From positions 1 through 64,000 of the forward strand of contig DASWHL010000067.1 in NCBI GenBank assembly GCA_036398175.1: a stretch of DNA of 64,000 nucleotides, written 5' to 3'. The position numbers were made by a program, and so were the translations under genes. The notes under the pieces are model-generated. The model had not been told where the DNA came from. It made no database searches and was given only the letters and a program-made list of their open reading frames with translations. This DNA is from JAOTWJ01 sp036398175. Lineage in GTDB: Bacteria > Gemmatimonadota > Gemmatimonadetes > Gemmatimonadales > GWC2-71-9. Position 1 is the first letter of the stretch. Each line of letters starts with the position of its first letter. Below are positions 1-8,681 of this stretch, piece after piece.

Positions 1-1361
1 TGGTAGTTCCTGGTATAGGCAATGAAGGCGTCGCTTGCCCAGTCCGCCCCACCCCAGGCGGCTTCGGCGAGCTCGATCGGCGACCCCTCTCCGCCGAGCG
101 GGCGTTTCCACAGTTTCCCCTCGGCGCTGTACACGACCCAGGCCCCATCGGGTGACACCGCGGGGCGCTCGCCCTGCCGCGGAGGGAATTCCTCGACGAG
201 CCGGATGCCCGACTCGTCGAGCCGGCGCATGACGAGGCCGTTCGCCGAGCCCCGGCGCACCGGGAGCACGATCGTCCGGCCGTCGTCGGAGACGCGCGGC
301 ACCAGAAGGGCCAGCCACTGGTCTGCCGGCAGCCGGACGGTGAAGCGGGTGACCGGTTCCGCACCGGCCGGGCCGGTCGGTCTCAGGAGGAGCGCGGTCA
401 CGAAACCGACGGCGAGGACCGCCGCGGCGGTCCACGCGACCGCGGGGCGCCGCAGCGCCACGCTCGCGCGGCGGACCATCAGCTCGAGCGCGGTGGGTCC
501 CTCGGCTGCGGCCGCGGGCGTGGCGTGGCCGGCGCGACCGAGCGCCTCGACGAACTCGTGCGGCGTCGCGAACCGGTCGGCCGGCACCTTGGACAGCGCC
601 TTCTGGATCGCGCTCTCAACCTGGGGCGGCACCGTGCTTCGATAGGCGGTCACCGATGGAGGCCGTTCGGTGATGACCTTGGCGATGATGGCCTGTGCCG
701 TGGGGCCGGTGAACGGGGGCTCGCCGACCAGCATCTCGAACGTCATGCAGGCCAGCGCGTACACGTCGCTCCGCGCGTCCACGTGCTTGTCACCCGTGGC
801 CTGCTCCGGACTCATGTAGTGCGGCGTGCCGAGGGAGAGCCCGGTTTCCGTGAGCCGCGTGCTGCCCGCTTCACTGACCGCGAGCGCGATCCCGAAGTCC
901 GCGACGATCGGCTGATCGTCCACGAGCAGGATGTTCTCGGGCTTGATGTCGCGGTGGATCACGCCGCGTTTGTGCGCGTAGTCGAGCGCGCTCGCGATGG
1001 CGCGGGTGAGGTCGAGCGTCTCTTCCAGGGACAGCTGCCGCTCGCGGTTGAGCTTGTCGCGCAGCGACTCCCCCTCGACGTAGGGCATCACGTAGAACAG
1101 CACCCCGTCGGCCTCGCCGGAGTCGTACAGCTGGAGGATGTGCGGGTGCTGGAGGTTGGCGGTGACGGTGATCTCCTGGAGGAACCGCTCGGCGCCGATC
1201 ACGGCGGCGAGTTCCGGGCGCAGGACCTTGAGGGCGACCGTGCGGGCGTGCCTGAGGTCGGCGGCGAGATAGACGGTGGCCATGCCGCCCTGGCCCAGCT
1301 CCCGCTCGATGCGGTAGCGGTCGGCCAGGGCGGTCGTGAGGCGTTCGATGGGCGTGGGCAT
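1..1361 (-). CDS. Receptor-like Ser/Thr kinase K1 with PD40 propeller (3' end outside window)
   Basis: A transmembrane protein kinase whose C-terminal propeller is cut by the left window edge; about 453 residues are visible. The kinase domain spans about residues 15-275: glycine loop GQGGMATV, Lys45 in VALK, catalytic loop HRDIKPEN with Asp138, DFG at about 155-157, and activation segment LSLGTPHYMSPEQATG. A hydrophobic segment (AAAVLAVGFVTALLL) follows at about 310. The first propeller blades then show the motif SPDGAWVVYS. The start MPTPIERL matches the N-terminus of the other kinases in the array. A TolB/PD40 propeller on the outer side of the membrane is the usual reading of this architecture; the ligand is unknown. 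It follows the hydrolase gene by about 40 nt, so it may share that gene's transcript. Confidence 0.9.
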   Translation of the reverse strand, partial: MPTPIERLTTALADRYRIERELGQGGMATVYLAADLRHARTVALKVLRPELAAVIGAERFLQEITVTANLQHPHILQLYDSGEADGVLFYVMPYVEGESLRDKLNRERQLSLEETLDLTRAIASALDYAHKRGVIHRDIKPENILLVDDQPIVADFGIALAVSEAGSTRLTETGLSLGTPHYMSPEQATGDKHVDARSDVYALACMTFEMLVGEPPFTGPTAQAIIAKVITERPPSVTAYRSTVPPQVESAIQKALSKVPADRFATPHEFVEALGRAGHATPAAAAEGPTALELMVRRASVALRRPAVAWTAAAVLAVGFVTALLLRPTGPAGAEPVTRFTVRLPADQWLALLVPRVSDDGRTIVLPVRRGSANGLVMRRLDESGIRLVEEFPPRQGERPAVSPDGAWVVYSAEGKLWKRPLGGEGSPIELAEAAWGGADWASDAFIAYTRNY

Positions 1362-1401
1362 GCGGAGCTTTCAGCGGCTGGTGAGCGTCACGCGCGTCCC
1401 G

Positions 1402-2235
1402 TCAGCTCAGGACGCGCCCAAGGAAGCGCAGGAGCCGGTTCCACGCGTCCGTGGCCGGCGCCTCCCGCGTCGCCCGATCCTCGTCCACGCGGAGCCAGAA
1501 CCCGTGGCCCACGGCATCGTAGATGTGGATGTCGCTGGCGATGCCGATCGAGTCGAGCGCCGCGGCGAACCGCTCGACCTGCTCCGGCGGGATGCCCTGG
1601 TCCATCTCCGCGAACGTGCCGTACACCGGGTGATCGAGCCGAGCCAGCTCGGCGGGATCGGTGACGAGCGACCCGTAGAAGATGGCCGTGGCGTCGTGGT
1701 GCTCGCCGCCCAGCGCGTAGCTCAGCGCCACGCCGCCGCCAAAGCACCAGCCCATGACGCCGATCCTGCCGGTCACGTCGGGCCGCTGGCGCAGATACGC
1801 CTGGGCGGCGTCGAGATTGGCGATGAGCGCCGCCGGGTTGGCGCGCGTTTCCTGGACGAGCGCCATGTTCTCCTCGCGGCCGCCGCCCGTGCGGCCGCGG
1901 AACACGTCCGCCGCGAGCGCCACGTAGCCCTGGTCCGCGAAGGCGTCCGCCACCTGCCGCACGCGGTCGCTGAGCCCGTTCCACTCGTGAATCAGGATCA
2001 GGGCGGGGAAGGGGCCGGTGCCGTCCGGCACCGCCAGATAGCCCGTCGTGAGGGTGTCGCCGGGCACGTACTGGAGCGCCTGCCCCTGGGGAGGTGGTGC
2101 CGTGCCGAGGATGGCGTCGGGAATGGAGCTGGCAGCCTGCTCTTCGGTGTCGCGGGCATCCCCCCCGGCGCAGCCGGCCAGGCCGGCGGCAATGGCGAAC
2201 ACCAGGACGCGCACGGTGTGCAAGGGTAACGTCAC
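1402..2235 (-). CDS. Dienelactone hydrolase-family lipoprotein
   Basis: An alpha/beta hydrolase of the dienelactone hydrolase family, 277 residues. The start is taken at GTG 2235 because a GGAGGA ribosome site lies 4-5 nt upstream; a longer TTG start at 2253 would bury that site. The N-terminus is a lipoprotein signal ending AAGLAGC, with lipidated Cys at about 22. The nucleophile motif GWCFGG (Cys about 164), an acid in EMDQG (Asp about 212) and GHGF (His about 244) give the Cys-Asp-His triad typical of this family. The substrate is unknown; real dienelactone hydrolases are cytoplasmic, so a lipid-anchored periplasmic role is likely different. It sits between a kinase remnant and kinase K1, an odd place for a metabolic gene. 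Confidence 0.85.
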   Translation of the reverse strand: MTLPLHTVRVLVFAIAAGLAGCAGGDARDTEEQAASSIPDAILGTAPPPQGQALQYVPGDTLTTGYLAVPDGTGPFPALILIHEWNGLSDRVRQVADAFADQGYVALAADVFRGRTGGGREENMALVQETRANPAALIANLDAAQAYLRQRPDVTGRIGVMGWCFGGGVALSYALGGEHHDATAIFYGSLVTDPAELARLDHPVYGTFAEMDQGIPPEQVERFAAALDSIGIASDIHIYDAVGHGFWLRVDEDRATREAPATDAWNRLLRFLGRVLS

Positions 2236-2268
2236 GGTTCCTCCGCTGGGCAATGCGGTCGGCCAAGC

Positions 2269-2396
2269 ATCCGACCTTCTCGTTCAGTTCCTGGAACCAG
2301 TTCAGCGCGACGATCAGGTCGCCGGACACGTCGGTGGCGCCGGCGCGCTGGACCATCGGCGAGGGCAGTTTTCGGTTGATCGGTCACATGGGCCAT
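2269..2396 (-). pseudogene. Collapsed kinase remnant: kinase start joined to kinase tail
   Basis: ATG 2396 begins MAHVTDQPKTALAD, close to the K2 start MAHVTEQLNTALAG. About 40 nt later, in another frame, comes DLIVALNWFQELNEKVG, which matches the C-terminal tail of the array kinases (for example LNWFEELKRKVDQ in K8). The whole kinase domain, membrane segment and propeller are missing. The tail has no stop in its own frame and runs into the hydrolase leader. The leader upstream is a near copy of the K2 leader. I read it as a former tandem copy of K2 removed by internal deletion. Confidence 0.75.
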
Positions 2397-2411
2397 ACGG
2401 GTTCCTGGAAT

Positions 2412-2426
2412 CGTGCAGCGTGCAGC
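2412..2426 (-). repeat. Heptamer repeat (CTGCACG on the mRNA strand), two units
   Basis: Two direct copies of the 7-bp unit lie 16-30 nt upstream of the start codon of the kinase remnant. The same unit recurs upstream of K2, K4 and K11. Next to it (about 2428-2444) is a 7-bp inverted repeat, GACCTGC-CGA-GCAGGTC. Confidence 0.7.
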
Positions 2427-2446
2427 GGACCTGCTCGGCAGGTCCC

Positions 2447-5161
2447 CTAACGCGCGCCGCGTTCCAGCCGGTCCCGTTCGCGTGCGAACCAGTTGGTCAT
2501 CACCGTCATCTGGACTTCCTGATCCTGCATCTGGAGGACCACGAGCCCCCGGCCGTCCGGGCTGAAGTCGTACTGTCGCTGCCACGGATAGGCGTAGTAG
2601 CGGCCCTCGAGCACGACCTCGGGACGGCTCAGGACGCGGAAGCTCCCGGTCGTCTCCACCAGCACCCGCTCGAAGCGTTCCCCCCGGCGGTAGACCAGAG
2701 CGCGCCCATCCCGCGACCATGACGGTTCCGTGCCCCCCGCGACGGAGACCTGGATGCGTCCGCCGGGGCCGGGGAACGGGCGGACGTACACGTCGTCCCG
2801 ACCGGACTCGTCCGAGGTGTACGCCACCCACCGGCCGTTGGGCGAGAACGTGGGCGCACGCTCCAGGAACCCGGTCTGGAGCCACGGCGTCACCGTGCCG
2901 CTGTCCAGCGACAGCGACCACAGGTCGTACTGTCCGCCGGTGAAGCCCATCCGGGTGTCGGCGCCGGTGGGCAGGGCCCGCGCGCTGGTGTCCGCGCCGT
3001 TGGCCGTGACGTTGTTGACGCGGATCAGGAGATGCCGACCGTCCGGGCTCAGGTCCTGGGTCCGATGCTGGCCCGCCGCGCGGAAGACGACGGCGGCCTC
3101 CTGGGCGCGGTCCGCCGGCATCGCGTAAATGTCGATCGTGGGTCCGTCGGAACGGGAGAAGAACAGGCGGTGTCCGTCCGGTGACCAGACGGGGTAGAAC
3201 CCGCCGCCGGACGTGACCGGCCCGAACGTGCCGAGGGTCAGGTCGTACACCCAGATGTCCGCGCCCCGGCCGATCGCGAAGGACCGCCCGTCGGGGGCGA
3301 ATCGCGGCGCCTGATAGTCTCCGAACGGCAGGTCGAGCTCCGACACGCGTCCATCGAGCCCCACGAGCACGGGCCGATTGGCCCCGAGGGACGCGAGAGA
3401 TGCCAGCGTGCCCTGCTGGGAGAGCGCGATCAGCGGCGACCCATCGCCGCGCAGCGCGATCGAATCGAGCACGGCCACCGGCGCTCCGCGCACCTCGCCG
3501 CGCGCCAGGTCGAACGGGACGACCTGCAGCGATCCCGCACTCGACGCGAACGTGAGGTAGCCGTCCACGTACCGGGGATAGGTCCCCTCTGTCAGGGGCC
3601 GCACCTCGCCCGTCGAGAGGGAGGCGAGGCCGATCTGCGCGTAGTCGGTGGCGCCCCGCCAGATGGTGAACGCCACGTATTTCCCTCCGGGCAGCACGTG
3701 GGGCCACCGGTGATCCACCTCCCCGCGCGCGGCGTCCGGCGTCGTGAGGACGCGCGCCTCACCGCCGAGCGCGGGGATCACCATGAGTCCCTGCCCGAAA
3801 TCCGGCTGATAGACGACGCGGTCGCCGTCGCCCCACGAGATGCCGCCGCTCGTGGGCGACATGCGCGTGACGACGCGGCTGGTGCCGCCGCCCAGGGAGA
3901 CGATGCGGAGCTGCTGGTCGGCGTAGAACGCCAGCTCGCGGCCGTCCGGTGAGAACGTGGGCGACATCACCAGGCTGCCCTCGGTGCCGCGGATGGGGGT
4001 GACGTCAATCGCGTCGAGTGCGCGGTGGTACAGCTGCTGGTTGCCGCTCGGTCCGGGGCCGACGAAGACAATGCTGCGCCCGTCGCGGGAGATCTCGACG
4101 ATCGGGCCGATGCTGCCGGCGTCGCCGGCGCGGACCGCCACGGTGAACCGGGCCACGGGGGCCGGCGCGGCGGGTGGCGGCCGGCGCAGGAGCCACCCGG
4201 CCGCGGCGCCGAGGACCGCCGACCCGGCGACCGCGGCGGTCACGATCGGGATGCCGAGGCGTGGCCGGCTCCCGGACGCGACGCCGTCGCGAAACGACCG
4301 GGCGTGTCCCGGAACCGTCGTCAGTGTTCCCGGGGCCGTCAGCGCGGCCGCAAACTGCGCCGCCGTGGCGAACCGATCCGCGGGGAGCTTGGCGAGCGCC
4401 TTGCGGACCGCGGCGTCCATCTGCGGCGGCACGGTCCGGCGGCGCGACGTGAGCGCGCGGGCGTCTTCCGTGAGGATCTGGGCAATGATGGCCTGGACGG
4501 TGCTCCCGGTGTGGGGTGGATCGCCGGTGAGCATCTCATAGACCATCGCGCCGAGCGAGTAGACATCGCTCCGGGCATCGAGCTCGCGGTCGCCCGTGGC
4601 CTGCTCGGGGCTCATGTAGTGCGGCGTGCCGAGCGACAGGCCGGTCTCGGTGAGCCGCTGTCCGCCCGCGTGACTGATGGCGAGGGCAATGCCGAAGTCC
4701 GCAACGAGCGCCTGGCCGCTCTGGAGCAGGATATTCTCGGGCTTCACGTCGCGATGGATGATCTTTCGCTCGTGCGCATACTGGAGCGCCGCGGCGACGC
4801 CCTTGGTGATCTCGATCGTGTCCTCGACGGAGAGCTGCTTCTCGCGCTCCAGCTTGTCCCGCAGGGTCTCGCCTTCGACGTACGGCATCACGTAGTAGAG
4901 AAACGTCGCGGCTTCCCCCGAGTCGTACAGCGGGAGAATGTTGGGGTGCTGGAGGTTGGCGGTGACCTCGATCTCCTGGAGGAACCGCTCGGCGCCGATC
5001 ACGGCGGCCAGTTCGGGGCGCAGGACCTTGAGGGCGACCTTGCGGTGGTGCTTCTGGTCTTCCGCCAGATAGACCGTGGCCATGCCACCCTGGCCCAGCT
5101 CGCGCTCGATGGCGTAGCGGCCGGCAAGCGCGGTGTTCAATTGCTCAGTGACGTGGGCCAT
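2447..5161 (-). CDS. Receptor-like Ser/Thr kinase K2 with PD40 propeller
   Basis: 904 residues. The kinase domain is at about 15-275: GQGGMATVYLA, Lys45, HRDVKPEN with Asp138, DFG 155-157, LTETGLSLGTPHYMSPEQA. One membrane helix lies at about 304-326 (IVTAAVAGSAVLGAAAGWLL). A propeller of PD40-type blades follows (SPDGRELAFYADQ, SPNGRWVAYTSDESG, WSRDGRALVYRRGE). The tail is VMTNWFARERDRLERGAR. All catalytic residues are present, so an active kinase is expected, with the propeller as extracytoplasmic sensor (inference). An AGGAG site 5 nt before ATG 5161 fixes the start. The start lies inside the 3' end of the truncated kinase upstream, so its leader was created or captured by that deletion. 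Confidence 0.93.
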   Translation of the reverse strand: MAHVTEQLNTALAGRYAIERELGQGGMATVYLAEDQKHHRKVALKVLRPELAAVIGAERFLQEIEVTANLQHPNILPLYDSGEAATFLYYVMPYVEGETLRDKLEREKQLSVEDTIEITKGVAAALQYAHERKIIHRDVKPENILLQSGQALVADFGIALAISHAGGQRLTETGLSLGTPHYMSPEQATGDRELDARSDVYSLGAMVYEMLTGDPPHTGSTVQAIIAQILTEDARALTSRRRTVPPQMDAAVRKALAKLPADRFATAAQFAAALTAPGTLTTVPGHARSFRDGVASGSRPRLGIPIVTAAVAGSAVLGAAAGWLLRRPPPAAPAPVARFTVAVRAGDAGSIGPIVEISRDGRSIVFVGPGPSGNQQLYHRALDAIDVTPIRGTEGSLVMSPTFSPDGRELAFYADQQLRIVSLGGGTSRVVTRMSPTSGGISWGDGDRVVYQPDFGQGLMVIPALGGEARVLTTPDAARGEVDHRWPHVLPGGKYVAFTIWRGATDYAQIGLASLSTGEVRPLTEGTYPRYVDGYLTFASSAGSLQVVPFDLARGEVRGAPVAVLDSIALRGDGSPLIALSQQGTLASLASLGANRPVLVGLDGRVSELDLPFGDYQAPRFAPDGRSFAIGRGADIWVYDLTLGTFGPVTSGGGFYPVWSPDGHRLFFSRSDGPTIDIYAMPADRAQEAAVVFRAAGQHRTQDLSPDGRHLLIRVNNVTANGADTSARALPTGADTRMGFTGGQYDLWSLSLDSGTVTPWLQTGFLERAPTFSPNGRWVAYTSDESGRDDVYVRPFPGPGGRIQVSVAGGTEPSWSRDGRALVYRRGERFERVLVETTGSFRVLSRPEVVLEGRYYAYPWQRQYDFSPDGRGLVVLQMQDQEVQMTVMTNWFARERDRLERGAR

Positions 5162-5729
5162 GCATGCTCCTGGAATCGTGCAGCGTGTAGCGTGCAGCGG
5201 AACGGCTCGGCAGGTCAGCCATCGGCCCGCCCGCCGCGGCGCTCACCGCCAGCGCGATCCCGAAGTCCGCCACCACCGGCCGGCCGTCGTGCAGGAGGAT
5301 GTTCTCGGGCTTGATGTCGCGGTGGATCACGTTGTGCCGGTGCGCGTAGTCCAGGGCCCCGGCCACCTCGGTGGCGATCCGGACGGACTCCTCGATCCCC
5401 ATCTGCCGCTCGCGGTTCAGCTTGTCCCGCAGGGTCTCGCCCTCGACGTACGGCATCACGTAGTAGAGGAAGCGGTCCGCGTCCCCGGAATCGAACAGCG
5501 GCAGGATGTTGGGATGCTGGAGATGCGCGGTGGTCTTGATCTCCTGCACGAACCGCTCGGCGCCCAGCACGGCCGCCAGCTCGGGCCGGAGCACCTTGAT
5601 GGCGACCTTGCGGTCGTGCTTGAGGTCGTTGGCAAGGTAGACCGTGGCCATGCCCCCCTGACCCAGCTCACGCTCGATCACGTAGCGCCGCGCCAGGGCG
5701 ACGTTCAACCGATCGGTCACCTGCGCCAT
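5145..5729 (-). pseudogene. Truncated Ser/Thr kinase K3 ending just after DFG
   Basis: 194 codons. The N-lobe and catalytic loop are intact: GQGGMATVYLA, Lys45, HRDIKPENILLHDG with Asp138, DFG about 155-157, then AVSAAAGG at about 168. At the point where every other copy continues RMTETGLSLGTPHYMSPEQ, the sequence switches to the K2 leader. The last 26 codons are translated leader, ending after the K2 ATG. The activation segment, most of the C-lobe, the membrane helix and the propeller are gone. It still has an open frame and a start, so a soluble kinase fragment could be made, but it is probably a deletion product. Confidence 0.85.
5178..5198 (-). repeat. Heptamer repeat upstream of K2
   Basis: Three units of the 7-bp repeat (CGTGCAG, CGTGTAG, CGTGCAG on the plus strand), 17-37 nt before the K2 start. 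They lie at the junction with the truncated kinase. Confidence 0.7.
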
Positions 5730-5759
5730 ACCGTCCTCACGTCCTCCCGTCCTCCCGTT

Positions 5760-8471
5760 TCACGTTCTCTCCCGTCCCGCCGCCTGCCGCGCCAGGTCTT
5801 CCGCCCAGTTGAGCACCACCACCGGCATCATCGCCGTGCGGCCGCGCTTGATGAAGGCGAACCGGTCGCCGTCGGGGTGGACGTCGTACTCCGGCCAGCG
5901 GACGTTCTCGAGGTACGGGCCCGAGAACAGGGAGTCGCGCCGCGCCACGCCCACGCGGTCGCCGAGCGTGAGCGTGGCCTGCAGGAGCGCGCCGCCGCGG
6001 CGGTAGTACAGCCGGCGTCCGTCCGGATCCCACGCGGGCTCGGTCCCGCCGCCCGCCGAGACCTGGTAATCGCTCGTGCCGTCCGGGAACGCGCGCGCGT
6101 ACACCTCGTTCCGGCCCGACTGGTCGGAGACGAACGCCAGCCACCGGCCGTCGGGCGACAGCATGGGCGAGCTTTCGTTGAACGGCGTCACCACCACCCG
6201 CCGAGGCGTGCGCTCCCCGGTGACCGGGAGGGCGTAGATGTCGAACCCCGAGGTGGGAGCGGTCTCGCGGTACAGGAGGGTCTGGCCGTCGGGCGTGAAC
6301 GCGCCGGGGAACCGGATCTCCGTGCCGCCGATCAACTCTTCGGCGTGGCCGCTGCCATCGGCGGCTGTCCACCACAGGCCGGCGATCCCGGTGCGCCGGG
6401 ACGTGAACGCCACGCGGCGGCCGTCCGGGGTCCAGACCGGGTAGAGATTCTCGCTGCCGAACGTGAGCCGGGCCGCGGTGGCCCGGTCGAACTCGTGGAT
6501 CCAGATGTCGCCTTCGTTGCCCTCGAGGATCTCGTACGCCAGCCGCCGGCCGTCGGGCGAGAAGCGCGGGTCCTTGTAGTCACGGGGCTGCGACAGGATG
6601 GGCGTCTCGCGGCCGGCGCGGTCCACGAAGACGATCGTGTTCTCCGCGGAGCCGCCTCGCAGGAACACGGCGGTGCCGTTGCGGGCCACGGACAGGTGCG
6701 GCGTGTTGCTGGCGGTCCGGGCAATCGTCTCGACGGCGGGCGTCCGTTCCGTGGCGGGACGCGGGTCGGCGGGCTCGAGCGGGGCCGTGACCGGCGTGCC
6801 GTCCGGCAGGAAGAAGACCATCCGGCCACCGGGGAGGAACTCGGCCCCCTGGGCTCCTTCCACGAGGTGGCGCACTTCGCCGGTCTCGATGGACACGGCG
6901 GCCACGATGGACACGAGCCCCTGGCCGGGGGGCGACAACGACACGAGAGCCCACTTGTCACCCGGCAGCAGCGCGGCGCCCCAGAAGAGACTGAGGGTAT
7001 CGCTCGTCGGCATGCGCTCCAGCTTCCCGCCGTCCGCCGGGACCCGGAACAGCCCGCCGATGGCTTCGAGCGCCACGTAGACGGTGTCGCTCTCGCTCCA
7101 CGCGGCACCGGTGATCAGGCTCGAGCGGTCGAGCGTGGCGAGCGTCACGATGGCGCCGCTGGCGAGGTCCACCTTCCGGAGCCGGCTCCCCTGGCGGAAC
7201 CCCAGCCAGCGGCCGTCCGGCGAGAAGAACGGGCTGTCCGCGTCGTTCGTGCCGGGGATGGGCTCCCAGGCGAGCCGGTCGAGGCGGCGCCGGTAGAGCT
7301 GGGTCTCCGGATCCCCGCGGCCGACGTAGATGATCGTGCGGCCGTCCGGGGAGATCACGATCCCCGACATCAGCCCGCCCGCGCCCACCGCCTGCACCCC
7401 CGCCTGCTCGGAGATGTCGAGGGAGAACCGGACCGGGTCGCGTGTGGGCACCGGCGTGGGCCGGAGCCAGCCGACCACGGCGGCCGCGGCCAGGACGGCG
7501 GCCAGCCCCCACCCGGCCCACGGGAGCAGCGTGCGGCGGCCGCGCCGCGGGGCGGCCATGCCTGTCGTCGTTCGTGCGGCGCGCGTGGCACCCGGGTCCG
7601 TGAGCGCGTCGCGGAACGCGGCCGCAGTCGGAAACCGGTCCGCCGGCAGCTTCTGGAGGGCCTGGTGCACCGCGTCCACCACGTGGGGCGGCGTCGTCTT
7701 GCGGTACGTAGTGACCGGCTCGGGCGCCGACGTCACGAGCTTGGCGACGATGGCCTGCGCGGTGGGCCCGGTGAACGGCGGCTCGCCCGTCAGCATCTCG
7801 TAGAGCGTGGCGCCGAGGGCGTACACGTCGCTCCGCGCGTCCACGTCGCGGTCGCCCATGGCCTGCTCGGGACTCATGTAGTGCGGGGTCCCCAGCGACA
7901 GGCCCGTCTCGGTCATCCGCGTCCCGCCCGCCGTGCTCACGGCGAGGGCGATCCCGAAGTCCGAAACCGCCGCGCGGCCGTCGTGGAGCAGGATGTTCTC
8001 GGGCTTGATGTCCCGGTGCACCACCGCGTGCCGGTGCGCGTAGTCGAGCGCGTCGGCCACCTCGGCCGCGATCCGGACGGCGTGCTGGATGGGGAGCTGC
8101 TTCTCGCGCAGCAGCAGGTCACGCAGGGATTCGCCCTCGACGTAGGGCATGACGTAATAGAGGGCCTCGCTGCCGGCCTCACCCCCTGGCCCCCTCTCCG
8201 CCCTGCGGAGAGGGGGAGCTTCCGCACGGCCTGAGTCGAACAGGGGCAGGATGTGCGGGTGCTGGAGGTTGGCGGTGACCCTGATCTCCTGAAGGAACCG
8301 CTCGGCCCCGATCACGGCGGCCAGCTCGGGGCGCAGCACCTTGAGAGCGACCTTGCGGTCGTGCCGGACGTCGTGGGCGAGGTAGACGGTGGCCATGCCG
8401 CCCTGGCCCAGCTCCCGCTCGATCACGTAGCGGCCCGACAGGGCGACGTTCAGCTGGTCGGTCTGGGGCAT
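5760..8471 (-). CDS. Receptor-like Ser/Thr kinase K4 with PD40 propeller and hinge insertion
   Basis: 903 residues from ATG 8471 (MPQTDQLNVAL), which has a GGAGA site just upstream. It has GQGGMATVYLA, Lys44, HRDIKPEN (Asp154), DFG about 171-173, and RMTETGLSLGTPHYMSPEQA. The numbering is shifted because about 17 extra residues (about 83-99, rich in Pro, Arg and Gly) lie between LFDSG and YYVMPYVEGE. That is the loop just before the kinase hinge, and the extra DNA is a palindromic repeat. A membrane helix (LLPWAGWGLAAVLAAAAVVGWL) precedes the propeller (SPDGRWLAFVSDQSG, DPDGRRLYYRRGG). The tail is VVLNWAEDLARQAAG. K4 is the sister of K11: start, leader and upstream DUF4440 sequence are duplicated. 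Confidence 0.92.
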   Translation of the reverse strand: MPQTDQLNVALSGRYVIERELGQGGMATVYLAHDVRHDRKVALKVLRPELAAVIGAERFLQEIRVTANLQHPHILPLFDSGRAEAPPLRRAERGPGGEAGSEALYYVMPYVEGESLRDLLLREKQLPIQHAVRIAAEVADALDYAHRHAVVHRDIKPENILLHDGRAAVSDFGIALAVSTAGGTRMTETGLSLGTPHYMSPEQAMGDRDVDARSDVYALGATLYEMLTGEPPFTGPTAQAIVAKLVTSAPEPVTTYRKTTPPHVVDAVHQALQKLPADRFPTAAAFRDALTDPGATRAARTTTGMAAPRRGRRTLLPWAGWGLAAVLAAAAVVGWLRPTPVPTRDPVRFSLDISEQAGVQAVGAGGLMSGIVISPDGRTIIYVGRGDPETQLYRRRLDRLAWEPIPGTNDADSPFFSPDGRWLGFRQGSRLRKVDLASGAIVTLATLDRSSLITGAAWSESDTVYVALEAIGGLFRVPADGGKLERMPTSDTLSLFWGAALLPGDKWALVSLSPPGQGLVSIVAAVSIETGEVRHLVEGAQGAEFLPGGRMVFFLPDGTPVTAPLEPADPRPATERTPAVETIARTASNTPHLSVARNGTAVFLRGGSAENTIVFVDRAGRETPILSQPRDYKDPRFSPDGRRLAYEILEGNEGDIWIHEFDRATAARLTFGSENLYPVWTPDGRRVAFTSRRTGIAGLWWTAADGSGHAEELIGGTEIRFPGAFTPDGQTLLYRETAPTSGFDIYALPVTGERTPRRVVVTPFNESSPMLSPDGRWLAFVSDQSGRNEVYARAFPDGTSDYQVSAGGGTEPAWDPDGRRLYYRRGGALLQATLTLGDRVGVARRDSLFSGPYLENVRWPEYDVHPDGDRFAFIKRGRTAMMPVVVLNWAEDLARQAAGRERT
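8173..8223. repeat. Palindromic repeat inserted in frame in K4
   Basis: About 51 bp not present in the other kinases. The core is a 12-bp perfect stem (8190-8201 with 8205-8216) around a CCT loop, flanked by CTCACCCCCTGG. It resembles the palindromic spacer repeats (CCCCCTCTCC / GGAGAGGGGG) common between genes in many bacterial genomes. Here it keeps the reading frame of the kinase domain. Confidence 0.75.
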
Positions 8472-8487
8472 GGCTCTCCGGGACTGC

Positions 8488-8515
8488 CGTGCAGCGTGCA
8501 GCGTGTAGCGCGCAG
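8488..8515 (-). repeat. Heptamer repeat upstream of K4
   Basis: Three to four units (CGTGCAG, CGTGCAG, CGTGTAG, CGCGCAG), 17-44 nt before the K4 start codon. This is the same position as in K11. Confidence 0.7.
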
Positions 8516-8626
8516 CGGGTTGTGGGGGCGCGCACCGGTCCTTCCCGGTTGAGATCAAGGGGAAGAAGGCACGGAGGACGCTGGGGTGACCGCGCAAGAT
8601 GCGTCCTGATCGGCGTTTCCGCGAGC

Positions 8627-8663
8627 CCCTGAAGGTCCCCGAGCCTTGATGTGGCCTTCAGGG
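8627..8663 (-). terminator. Hairpin between DUF4440 fragment and K4
   Basis: A 9-bp perfect inverted repeat (CCCTGAAGG / CCTTCAGGG, 19-nt loop) just after the DUF4440 stop. The K11 copy has one mismatch. There is no clear U-tract, so termination is only a suggestion. Confidence 0.35.
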
Positions 8664-8681
8664 AGGGCGGGGGAGGGGGAG

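Noticed and set aside
2412..2426. Heptamer tracts as a CRISPR array
   Set aside because: Units are only 7 bp with no spacers and no cas genes nearby.
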